A stretch of DNA of 64,000 bases from Dallia pectoralis (lineage: Eukaryota; Chordata; Actinopteri; Esociformes; Umbridae), in the NCBI GenBank assembly GCA_029465975.1, contig CM055748.1:4354888-4418887 (forward strand). The letters are read 5' to 3'. Of this stretch, positions 1 through 10,288 are shown piece by piece. Under the pieces are notes generated by a model that saw only the letters and a program-made list of their open reading frames with translations, searched no databases and was not told the origin of the DNA. The translations under genes and the position numbers were made by a program. Positions within the stretch are counted from its first letter, which is position 1. Every line of letters begins with the position of its first letter.

Positions 1-3000
1 AGAGAAGACATCTCTGTAATCCGTGCTTGGAGAGCCTCCATCTTCAGGGTGGCCTCCACTCTGGCGCTTTCCTTCTGCATCTGTAGTTCCTCCTTCTGTT
101 GCTGTACTTGCTGCAGATTGCCCACATGTGTGGAGATCTCCTGGCTGAGTCGGGTGGCCTCCCCTCTGGCTCTTTCCTCCTGCTCCTTCAAAGCATCCTC
201 CTTCTCGTCCAGACTCTTCTGTAGTTCGGTAGCTCTTTGCTGATGGAGGGACAGCTCCAATCTAAGAGCATCCCCTGCCTCCTTCTCCTGTACGACTGCA
301 GCTTGGGACACCTGCAAGACCTCCTTCTTTAGGGAGCAATCTCCCTGCTGCTTGACCAGCTGCTCCTTAAGCACTCTCAGTGCTTCCTCCTTCTCCTCCA
401 CACTCTGCTGTAGTTCTATAGCTTTCTGTTGATGTAAAGACACCTCCCCTCTCAGCTCCACCTGCTGCTTGGCAAGTTGCTCATTTAAGGCAGTGTGCTC
501 CTCGCTCAGGAGCCCCTCCAATTGAACCTTCTCCCTTTGCAACACCTCCAGATCAGCAGCCTGTTTGGTGTTCTCCTGGCGGAGTAGAACAGACTCATCT
601 CTTAGGGTGGAAAGCTGTAGTTCTTTTGCTGCAGCAAGAGAAGACACATTCTCCATCTGAGTTTGGAGGACCTCAATCTTTAAGTAGGCCTCTTCTCTGG
701 CTCTTTCCCCCTGGTCCTGCAGCGCCTCCTTTTCTTTCTGCATCTCGTCCAGGTGGCTAACATGTGTGGAGATTTCCAGGCAGAGTCGAGTGACCTCCTC
801 TTTGGCCCTTACCTCGTTCACGGTTAGTGCTCTCAGGGCCTCCTGCTCCTCTTTTAAGCTATTCTGAAGATTTGCCACTTTCTGTTGTTGGATGGTAAAC
901 TCCCCGCTCAGCTCCTCCTGTTGCTTGATCAGCTCCTCTCGCAAAACCTCCACTGACTCCTTCTCCCTGTGGGCTTCCTGCAGCAACTCCTTGTGATGAA
1001 AAATATCTTGCTTTTGCTCAGCTAACTTCCCCTGTAAGCCAGTAGCCTCCTCTCTCAGGGAGGAGAGCTGTACTTCTTTAGCTGCAGCCAGAGAAGACAC
1101 CTCCTTCATCTGAGCCTGCAGAGCCTCCACCTTTAGGTTAGCCTCCACTCTGGTTCTTTGCGCCTGCTCCTTCAGCTCTTCATTCTCCTGCTGTACTTGC
1201 TGCAGGTGGATAACATGTGAGGCGATCTCCCGGCAGAGTTGAGTGGCCTCCTCTCTGGCACTTGCCTCCTTCACTGTTAGCTCTCCAAGTGCCTCTTGCT
1301 CCGCTTTCAGGCTCTTTTGAAGAACTGCAGCCTTCTCCTGCTGACTGATCAACTCCCGCCTCAGCTCCTCCTGTTGCCTAATCAGCTCCTCTCGCAAAGC
1401 CTCCACTGACGCCTTCTCCCTGTGGGCTTCCTGCAGCAACTCCTTGTGATGGTAAATATCTTGCTCCTGCTTAGCCAACTTCCCCTGTAAGCCAGTAGCC
1501 TCCTCTCTTAAGGAGCAGAGCTGTAAGTCTTTACCTGCAGTCAGAGAAGACACCTCCTTTATCTGAGCCTGCAAGGCCTCCATCTTTAAGTTGGCCTCCT
1601 CTCCGGCTCTTTCCTTCTGCTCCTTCAGCTCCACATTCTCCTTCTGCACTTGCTCTAGGTGGCTAACATAAGAGGAGATCTCCTGGCGAAGTTGAGTAGC
1701 CTCCTCTCTCCTGCTCCTTCAAAGCATCCTCCTTCTCGTCCAGACTCTTCTGTAGTTCGGTAGCTCTTTGCTGATGGAGGGACAGCTCCAATCTAAGAGC
1801 ATCCCCTGCCTCCTTCTCCTGTACGACTGCAGCTTGGGACACCTGCAAGACCTCCTTCTGTGGGAGCAATCTCCCTGCTGCTTGACCAGCTGCTCCTTAA
1901 GCACTCTCAGTGCTTCCTCCTTCTCCTCCACACTCTGCTGTAGTTCTATAGCTTTCTGTTGATGTAAAGACACCTCCCCTCTCAGCTCCACCTGCTGCTT
2001 GGCAAGTTGCTCATTTAAGGCAGTGTGCTCCTCGCTCAGGAGCCCCTCAATTGAACCTTCTCCCTTTGCAACACCTCCAGATCAGCAGCCTGTTTGGTGT
2101 TCTCCTGGCGGAGTAGAACAGACTCATCTCTTAGGGTGGAAAGCTGTAGTTCTTTTGCTGCAGCAGAGAAGACACATTCTCCATCTGAGTTTGGAGGACC
2201 TCAATCTTTAAGTAGGCCTCTTCTCTGGCTCTTTCCCCCTGGTCCTGCAGCGCCTCCTTTTCTTTCTGCATCTCGTCAGGTGGCTAACATGTGTGGAGAT
2301 TTCCAGGCAGAGTCGAGTGACCTCCTCTTTGGCCCTTACCTCGTTCACGGTTAGTGCTCTCAGGGCCTCCTGCTCCTCTTTTAAGCTATTCTGAAGATTT
2401 GCCACTTTCTGTTGTTGGATGGTAAACTCCCCGCTCAGCTCCTCCTGTTGCTTGATCAGCTCCTCTCGCAAAACCTCCACTGACTCCTTCTCCCTGTGGG
2501 CTTCCTGCAGCAACTCCTTGTGATGAAAAATATCTTGCTTTTGCTCAGCTAACTTCCCCTGTAAGCCAGTAGCCTCCTCTCTCAGGGAGGAGAGCTGTAC
2601 TTCTTTAGCTGCAGCCAGAGAAGACACCTCCTTCATCTGAGCCTGCAGAGCCTCCACCTTTAGGTTAGCCTCCACTCTGGTTCTTTGCGCCTGCTCCTTC
2701 AGCTCTTCATTCTCCTGCTGTACTTGCTGCAGGTGGATAACATGTGTGAGGCGATCTCGGCAGAGTTGAGTGGCCTCCTCTCTGGCACTTGCCTCCTTCA
2801 CTGTTAGCTCTCCAAGTGCCTCTTGCTCCGCTTTCAGGCTCTTTTGAAGAACTGCAGCCTTCTCCTGCTGACTGATCAACTCCCGCCTCAGCTCCTCCTG
2901 TTGCCTAATCAGCTCCTCTCGCAAAGCCTCCACTGACGCCTTCTCCCTGTGGGCTTCCTGCAGCAACTCCTTGTGATGGTAAATATCTTGCTCCTGCTTA

Positions 3001-6000
3001 GCCAACTTCCCCTGTAAGCCAGTAGCCTCCTCTCTTAAGGAGCAGAGCTGTAAGTCTTTACCTGCAGTCAGAGAAGACACCTCCTTTATCTGAGCCTGCA
3101 AGGCCTCCATCTTTAAGTTGGCCTCCTCTCCGGCTCTTTCCTTCTGCTCCTTCAGCTCCACATTCTCCTTCTGCACTTGCTCTAGGTGGCTAACATAAGA
3201 GGAGATCTCCTGGCGAAGTTGAGTAGCCTCCTCTCTCAGAATGTGGAGCTGTAAGTCTTTAGCTGCAGCCAGAGAAGACACCTCCTGCATCTGAGCCTGG
3301 ATGGCCTCCAACTTCAAGGCGGCCTCCTCTCTGGCTATTTCCTCCTGCTGGTTCAACATTCTGATAACCGCTTCCTGCTCTTCCTTGCTCTGCTGGAGCT
3401 CGGCAGCTCTATTCTGATGGCGGGATACCTCCTCTCTTAGCTCATTTTGCTGCGTGGCCAGCTCCACTTTCAGGGCCTCCTTCTCCTTCTGCGCCTCCTC
3501 TAAATTGCGGACATTTGTCGAGACCTCCCGGCGAAGTAGAGTGGCCTCCTCTCTCATCGAGGACTCCTGCCGGCTCAGCTCCTGCAACTGTGCTTCTCTC
3601 CGCTCCACTTCAGTCTCCAGTCTTTCACAGTCCTGGCTCTTTGCATCAACACATTGGACAACAGATCCGAGCTGCTGCCGTAGGTCCGACACACTCATCT
3701 CCAGCTCCACAACTTTACGGTCCTTCTCCCTCGCACCCTCTGCAGCCAGGGCTTCTGCGGCCCGCCTCCTCTCCACCTCCTCCTGCAGCAAGTTGACTTC
3801 CTTTTTCAGCAAGGATAGTTCTTCCTGCAGGGCAAGCGTTTCCTGATGTCTCTGAGACGCTAGAGAGGTCATGGCCTGGAGCTGCTTCTCCAGACCATTG
3901 ATGGTCATCTCCTTCTGACTGAGAGCATCCTCTTTCTCCCAGAGGTGTGTGGTTATCGCCTTATTCTTCTCCTGGACATCTTGGAATTGCTCCATCGCTA
4001 GCCTCAACTGCTCTCGAAGTTCTTCCATATTGTGTTGGTTCTCCTGGGCTAAGGATTGCATCAGGGCGGCAGACTGCTCCTTCTCCCCTTCCAGACGGGC
4101 GATAGTGCACTCATACTCCCTCAGCTGCTCACACTGTGGGGTAGGAAGGGAGGGAGTAAACACACAACTCCTAAAACTGGGCTACAATGATGAGGACGGA
4201 TATAACAGGCAGGGTTAAGCTATCCCCCGCCCGTCGTCCCTTCCTTACCACTCGTTTTTGTCAAGCAGTTCCTGCAGCTCGTCCCGCGGTTCCTGCTCTT
4301 GCTCTGCCTTCTCTCGCAGTAGCTTCTCAATGCGGAACTGCAGCTGGCAGATCTGGCTCTCTACATGTGAGGGGGCCGAAGGAGGAAGGGTGAGACACCC
4401 AACGGAGGAGGAGGTGCTGGTGGTGTTGGGAGACGTCATTGTTTATTAGACACGTGGACAGCTTACCCCTCTGTTCCAGATCGGTAGATGTGGAGGCGAG
4501 GTCTTTCTCCAGCTCGTCCCTCAGGTCCCTCTCCTGGCGGAGCTGGTTCTGCAGCTTCTTCAGCTGGAACTGAGGAGTGTTTATCACTTCCTGCAGAGGA
4601 GAGCTGCCCAGGTAGGGAAAAAAATGGTTATCGGCATTAACAAGAAGAGGCTGCGGGTCACTATTAGCAAGCAAACATCAGCTAATCTCGAAAGGGGGAT
4701 GTTAGATGATACACCAGAAGGACAGAGCAACAGCGGGAAGGTGAGGGAACGAGCAATACCTGACAGATGAGGAGGCTACTGTCGTCAGGTCCAGAAACTG
4801 AACAGAACGGGAACCCTTTTTGCGACGGATGACCGGGGACTCACTATCGCTGAACATATTGACCGAAGAGGACGTAGTGGATGTTGTGGGGGAGCTGGAG
4901 ACGTCACTGGTGAAACTAAGCAGAGCTGAAAAAGAGAACATGTTAGCATGTATTTGCGTGATTCAGTTTCGGAGTGCGATCTGAAACATTGACGTGAAGA
5001 CTCACGTTTCTTTCGTAGATACTTCTCCAGGTTCTCGCTTAAGTAAAGGCTGCCTTCATTTTCCAAGACAAAGCGAAGCATGGAGGCGAGCTCAACCTTG
5101 CCAGCCAATGATAAGAGACGTTTGCCACATCATTAAACTGCTATAGGGTCGCAAAAAGTTGATGCAATGGCGGCAGAAACACGAGTCCGTACCTCAAACT
5201 TGAATTCCAGTCTGTTCAGGTCAACATGGCTGTTTATCTCACTGTGGTACAGAAGCAGCACAACCACCTGGGAAAAAACCCACAAGGTCTGGGTTAGTGA
5301 TGGGCAGACTCATACAGACATCTTATAAATGAACATTATTTTAAAGGTCAATGTTTACCATTATCAAAGGTCTATATTGTAAATTCTTATTGCATGTATT
5401 CTTCAAAACTGTAGTGTAGTTATGTTTACAACTACTTATGAATTATCTTATAAATTGTATTGCACTGTGTGGAGCACTTGCTAATTGTAATGACAATACA
5501 ATGTACATATATAGCACTGTTCCATCCATTCATGACATATATTTAACAACTATGAATTATGAAACAGATACCTTTGACAACTCCACTTCCAAATTGACAC
5601 CATTGTTGATGTTGTCCCAGGAGATGATAGTACCCTGCCCAGTTCTGCACCTGTTTCTACCTGGAAAAACACCAATACTGTACTGTAACTTGTGCATTTA
5701 ACAGAAAAAATGCCCCAATTGAACTCCTTACTACAACAACTAGCCTTATTCAATTAGCCTCTTTCGAAGAGTAAGTGACTCACCTTGCAGGAAGTCAGAG
5801 ACCACCTTCAGTCTCTCCTGGAGCGGCAGATCCAGGCAGGACTTGGGAGGCTCTTCATTTCTCCTGTCAGAATTACAGATATCAATGATCGGAAAAACCA
5901 TCAACTACAGCAGTAAAGACGAAGCTATGCCAAGTAAACAAAACATTTGTTTTACTCACAGTCGGTAAACAAGCTTCATTAACACAACTCCATCTTGCAA
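1..6000 (-). CDS. numa1: NuMA (nuclear mitotic apparatus protein 1), N-terminal part, partial at both ends
   Basis: Spindle-pole and nuclear protein that tethers microtubule minus ends and links dynein to the cortex. Exons read on the minus strand from 5' to 3': 6000(gap)-5960, 5863-5784, 5660-5572, 5267-5193, 5096-5006, 4925-4760, 4603-4467, 4360-4249, then one very large exon from 4133 to the left edge. All have consensus GT/AG borders. Peptides match human NuMA as I recall it: LQDGVVLMKLVYRL (human LQLQDCSIFIKIIDRI), ERLKVVSDFLQ, VELSKVVVLLLYHS, ELASMLRFVLENEGSLYLSE, FLDLTTVASSS and EVINTPQFQLKKLQNQLRQE. The large exon encodes heptad-rich Glu/Lys/Gln/Leu coiled coil, including internally repeated blocks around QAQMKEVSSLAAAK. 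The first coding exon is lost in the N gap and the C-terminus is outside the window. The frame is broken several times between 1711 and 3230 by a direct duplication of 180-1705 that carries small indels; bases 1-1705 and 3231-4133 are each open in the same frame, so this is probably an assembly fault, not a pseudogene. Confidence 0.93.
1706..3232. repeat. Direct duplication of about 1.53 kb inside the numa1 coiled-coil exon, probably artefactual
   Basis: Bases 1712-3237 repeat 181-1710 almost exactly. The offset between copies is 1531 at the left end (TGCTCCTTCAAAG at 181 and 1712) and 1527 at the right end (GTTGAGTAGC at 1691 and 3218). The four-base drift is accounted for by four one-base losses in the second copy: near 1859 (TTCTTTAGGG versus TTCTGTGGG), 2049 (CCTCCAATT versus CCTCAATT), 2165 (GCAAGAG versus GCAGAG) and 2277 (GTCCAGG versus GTCAGG). 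There is also a compensated +2/-2 pair around 2745-2758. I see essentially no clean substitutions. The first copy is an open frame throughout and the second is not. Deleting 1527 bases (509 codons) restores one continuous frame. Confidence 0.85.
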
Positions 6001-6500
6001 NNNNNNNNNNNNNNNNNNNNNNNNNNNNNNNNNNNNNNNNNNNNNNNNNNNNNNNNNNNNNNNNNNNNNNNNNNNNNNNNNNNNNNNNNNNNNNNNNNNN
6101 NNNNNNNNNNNNNNNNNNNNNNNNNNNNNNNNNNNNNNNNNNNNNNNNNNNNNNNNNNNNNNNNNNNNNNNNNNNNNNNNNNNNNNNNNNNNNNNNNNNN
6201 NNNNNNNNNNNNNNNNNNNNNNNNNNNNNNNNNNNNNNNNNNNNNNNNNNNNNNNNNNNNNNNNNNNNNNNNNNNNNNNNNNNNNNNNNNNNNNNNNNNN
6301 NNNNNNNNNNNNNNNNNNNNNNNNNNNNNNNNNNNNNNNNNNNNNNNNNNNNNNNNNNNNNNNNNNNNNNNNNNNNNNNNNNNNNNNNNNNNNNNNNNNN
6401 NNNNNNNNNNNNNNNNNNNNNNNNNNNNNNNNNNNNNNNNNNNNNNNNNNNNNNNNNNNNNNNNNNNNNNNNNNNNNNNNNNNNNNNNNNNNNNNNNNNN
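6001..6500. other. Assembly gap (500 N)
   Basis: Exactly 500 N, a typical placeholder size, so the true length is unknown. It interrupts a numa1 exon on its left (coding up to base 6000). It must also hold, or stand for, the 5' exons of folr and the promoters of these two divergently transcribed genes. Confidence 0.99.
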
Positions 6501-6626
6501 CCTTCGCAGACCCCGATATTTCTGTTAAAACGAGACATCCTAAGAGCAACACTCCTCCTTGGTCTTTCCATGTGATTGTATATGATGCTTTTGTGACTTT
6601 TGAAGGCAATGTCCGCGTGTTTGTAG

Positions 6627-8781
6627 GTGGATCAGACGTGGCGTAAAGAGCGAATTCTCCACGTGCCTCTGTGTAAGGAGGACTGCCACAGCTGGTGGAA
6701 CGATTGTAAAGAAGACTTCACCTGCAAACAGGACTGGCACACTGGCTGGGACTGGACCACAGGTACACAGAGACATATACATACATACAGTCCCCTCCAA
6801 AAGTATTGGAACGGTAAGGCAAATTCCTTTGTTTTTGTTGTTCACTGAAGACATTTGGGTTTAAGATCAAAAGATGAGTATGAGACATAAGTTCAGAATT
6901 TCAGCTTTTATTTCCTGGTATTTACATCTAGATGTGTTAAACAACTCACGACATACCACCCTTTGTTTGAACCCACCCATTTTTCACGTGAGCAAAAGTA
7001 TTGGAACAAATAATCTTAAAGTAAATAACATTTAATATTTGGATGCATAACCCTTGCTTGCAATAACTGCCCCAAGCCTGCGACCCATCGACATCACCAA
7101 ACTGTTGCATTCTTCATTTGTGATGCTATTCCAGGCTTATACTGCAGCTTCTTTTAGTTCTTGTTTGTTTCGCGGTGTTTCTCCCTTCAGTCTCCTCTTA
7201 AGGCGGTGAAATGCATGCTCTATTGGGTTAATGTCAGGTGATTGACTTGGCCAGTCTAAAACCTTCCACTTTTTCCCCCTGATGAAGTCCTTTGTTTTGT
7301 TGGCAGTGTGCTTTGGGTCATTGTCCTGCTGCATGATAAACTTCCTCCCGATTAGTTTCAATGCATTTCTCCGTAAATTGGCAGACAAAATTTTTCTGTA
7401 CACTTCTGAATTCATTCTGCTGCTACCATCATCAGTTACATCATCAATAAATATAAATGAGCCTGTTCCAGAAGCAGCCATGCACGCCCAAGCCATGACA
7501 TTACCTCCACCATGCTTCACAGATGAGCTTGTATACTTCGGATCATAAGCAGTTCCTTTCTTTCTCCACACTTTGACCCTTCCATCACTTTGGTAGAGAT
7601 TAATCTTGGTCTCATCAGTCCATAAGATTGTGTTCCAGAACTTTTGCGGCTCATCTCTGTACTTCTTTGCAAATTCCAATCTGGCCTTCCGATTCTTACT
7701 GCTGATGAGTGGTTTGCATCTTGTGGTGTGGCCTCTATATTTCTTCTCTCTGAGTCTTCTTCGAACAGTGGATTGTGATACCTTCACCCCTGCACTGTGG
7801 AGGTCGTTGGTGATGTCACTTACCGATGTTTTGGGGGTTTTCTTCACAGCTCTCACGATACTTCTGTCATCAACTACTGTTGTTTTCCTTGGCCGACCTG
7901 TTCGACATCTGTTACTCAGTACACCAGTAGTTTCTTTCTTTTTCAGGACATTCCAAATTGTTGTGCTTGCTATGCCCAATGTTTGTCCAATGACTCTGAT
8001 CGACTTTCCTTCTATTCTCAGCTTGACAATGGCTTGCTTTTCTCCCACAGACAGCTCTCTGGTCTTCATGTTGGTTTATCCTCTATAACAGGAAATGCAG
8101 TCTTGATAGGTTTGAATCAAGGATGAAAACTTAGACTAGTCATGCAGAGCTATTTACTGTTTGGACAATCAACCTAAAAGGCAACACCTGGGCAACCAGA
8201 AACACCTGTCAGTCATATGTTCCAATACTTTTGCTCACGTGAAAAATGGGTGGGTTCAAACAAAGGGTGGTATGTCGTGAGTTGTTTAACACATCTAGAT
8301 GTAAATACCAGGAAATAAAAGCTGAAATTCTGAACTTTTGTCTCATACTCATCTTTTGATCTTAAACCCAAATGTCTTCAGTGAACAACAAAAACAAAGG
8401 AATTTGCCTTACCGTTCCAATACTTTTGGAGGGGACTGTATAAGCACAAATTAAAACAGATTTTTGCTATTGTGACCAATGTCCTTTAACCTCAATCTCC
8501 CCTCAGGTCGTAACCGTTGTCCGGCTGAAGCGCCATGTCGTAAGTGGACTGACCTCTTCCCTACGGCCCAGATCATGTGTGAGAAGATCTGGTCCGACTC
8601 CTACAGCTACACCACGCTGTCCAATACCTCGGGTCGCTGCATGCAGCTGTGGTTCACCGGACCCAACCCCAACAGAAAGGTGGCGGAATACTACATTAAC
8701 CACGCCTCCTCGCAACCCGCCGCCACAGTGACACTCCTCGTATTATTGGCCATGATGTCATCAAGTGTGTTTTTGCCGTGA
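6627..8781 (+). CDS. folr: Folate receptor (FOLR family), last two coding exons
   Basis: GPI-anchored cell-surface receptor that binds folate and carries it in by endocytosis. Two exons are visible, 6627-6762 (acceptor TTTGTAG, donor GTACAC) and 8507-8781 (acceptor CCCCTCAG). The phase matches across the intron: TGG ACC ACA G / GT CGT AAC. The first encodes the family signature WRKERILHVPLCKEDCHSWW, followed by DCKEDFTCKQDWHTGWDWTTG; the second encodes NRCP..APCRKWTDLFPTAQIMCEKIWSDSY and GRCMQLWF, all close to human FOLR1/FOLR2. The C-terminus ends in a hydrophobic tail (AATVTLLVLLAMMSSSVFLP), as expected for a GPI-attachment signal. The stop codon overlaps an AATAAA signal (TGAATAAA at 8779-8786). 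The signal peptide and N-terminal exons are missing and presumably lie in the N gap. A Tc1 element occupies most of the intron. Which FOLR paralogue this is cannot be decided here. Confidence 0.92.
6788..8438 (-). mobile_element. Tc1/mariner DNA transposon with IR/DR ends
   Basis: A 1651 bp element flanked by the TA target duplication (6786-6787 and 8439-8440). Its outer ends read CAGTCCCCTCC and GGAGGGGACTG. Arms of about 220 bp (6788-7007 and 8219-8438) are nearly perfect inverted repeats; one visible difference is GAGACATAAG versus GAGACAAAAG. Each arm carries AAAAGTATTGGAAC at its outer and inner end, which is the IR/DR layout of Sleeping Beauty-type Tc1 elements. The transposase lies on the minus strand between the arms. 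The element sits in the folr intron in antisense orientation to folr. Near-identity of the arms suggests a geologically recent insertion. Confidence 0.97.
7032..8069 (-). pseudogene. Tc1 transposase, single nonsense codon near the C-terminus
   Basis: DDE-type transposase that cuts and pastes the element. The frame opens at 8069 (MKTRELSVGEKQAIVKL) and reads a paired HTH DNA-binding region, then the GRPRKTT hook, then the catalytic core. Catalytic residues are visible as D in WTDETKIN, D in QQDNDPKHTAN and the final acidic residue in SPDINPIEH. The frame stops at a TAA at 7137-7139 after 310 residues. Beyond it the same frame continues for 34 more codons in the conserved tail (AWNSITNEECN, MGRRLGAVIASKGY) to a normal stop at 7032-7034, giving the usual length of about 345. 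One base change therefore truncates the protein by about 10 percent. Whether the shortened product is active cannot be told from sequence. Confidence 0.92.
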
Positions 8782-8786
8782 ATAAA
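8781..8786 (+). terminator. folr polyadenylation signal AATAAA overlapping the stop codon
   Basis: AATAAA begins on the last base of the folr TGA stop, so the 3' UTR could be only about 20-30 bases long if this signal is used. Confidence 0.6.
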
Positions 8787-9094
8787 CCTGGAGATGTTTG
8801 CATCACAGCTGTATGCGTCTTTATTTCCCTACGCCTGCACTGTAACTGTCTTTCAGGGGCCAAATGACTCAAATTATATCTTAGTCCTATGTCGTATGCC
8901 CTGTTTTTGACCATTAATTATTACTTATAGTAATCAGATATAACCTCAGGTATCAAGTAGGCCTACATAGGAGTCGGTTTTGGATTGGGCCATGTCTAGG
9001 CTGTAAGGATGTTTAGGGGGAGAAAAAATACAAAGACCAGTCTCAGATGTAGGCCAATCTGCTTCGGTTCTCTGTAATTACTGGTTCCATTCCC

Positions 9095-9156
<62 letters not shown>

Positions 9157-10288
9157 GCGTGTGCGTGTGCGCGTGCGCGTGTGCGTGCGTGCGTGCGTGC
9201 GTGTGTGTAGGCCTGCGTCACTGCGTGTTATATCACCAGCTGTCACAGAGCATATTAAGGGCGTGGCTTCACTTTGTTACCTGTGGTTACCAGGCCATAG
9301 CCCCACCCCTGCTGTGCACACACCCTAACACTTCACATACAAACACAGGAACACAATTTCAGCCACCCTTAAAAGGAAACACACACCACAAAGCGTGATG
9401 ACTTCCAGGAATAGTAGAGATGACTATGGTCCAGTTAATATCCAGTGTGTTAATGCTGACATAGAACTTTTTTCCAAACATAAAATGGAGTCATGTTGGG
9501 AATATATTACCGAATAACCTAAGACCAAACGTGCAGTTGATTTTACGTGTCTTTGCCCTTTCCCATTTCCTAGACACCTACATAAATATTTAGTTATAGC
9601 AGTGGCTAAAGTATCCTATAATGTTTGGTCATGGCATTTGAATGGAAAGTTTAAACATGGAACAAAATAGCCATTAAACACCAAGATGTACGACAAGGAC
9701 ACGTTTAAGAAAAAAAATGGTTGGTTTAGGATTTTTCAAAGTAAGTATAACAACTACAAAACATGAACGAAATAGTGTAGTTGGCATACGGGAGTAGTGT
9801 TGTGCTTTGACCAGTAGGTGGACTCAAACATTGCATCCAGCAAAATGCAATGCAATCCGAGACATGAACTATTTTGAAATACTACCATGTTAGTAAACGG
9901 TAATTCGTATATTACCCCAAGACACACACACCGGAAAGTTTGATTTGTGAGAAAGATGCATTGGCTAAAATAAACCACCATCATCTCTTGAATCAGCCGT
10001 GTTGTGCACAGTGGCTCGCCCCCCTTCCCCTCTGGATTCACGCTCCCTGCTCAGGATCTACACGCATAGGAGGTCGATTTCCGTGGGAAGCGGAGCCTTC
10101 ATGGCAGACTTTCAGGAACTAAGGAACCGATACAAACTGCCCGACGGAAAGTTTTTTTTAACTGCGACTGAGTTTCAATCGCGATTCGGGACATTAGACT
10201 CACCACGCCGCATGCACTGAAATTGGGTTTCATCGGCATTTGACTTGTATAACTTGGGTTTTAATACCGGGCGTCTGGGACTGGGGCG
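8787..10288. other. folr-inppl1 intergenic region and inppl1 5' region
   Basis: No protein gene was recognised. It holds the folr 3' end, a GT/GC microsatellite (9098-9209) and AT-rich unique sequence to about 9990. From about 9998 the sequence is richer in GC and probably includes the inppl1 promoter and 5' UTR. No convincing TATA box was seen. Confidence 0.5.
9098..9209. repeat. (GT)n/(GTGC)n microsatellite
   Basis: About 26 GT units followed by alternating GTGC units and a run of GTGC/GCGT. Short open frames across it read only as Cys-Val or Thr-His repeats and are not genes. Confidence 0.95.

Noticed and set aside
2208..4163. A 651-codon minus-strand gene starting at a Met at 4163 and ending at 2208
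   Set aside because: The first ten codons lie in an intron (acceptor CCCACAG before 4133) and the stop follows a one-base loss in the duplicated copy; it is only part of the numa1 large exon.
9999..10220. 73-codon frame just upstream of inppl1
   Set aside because: Ends before the inppl1 start, no homology recognised; more likely 5' UTR or promoter sequence. An upstream ORF role was considered but cannot be supported without the transcript start.
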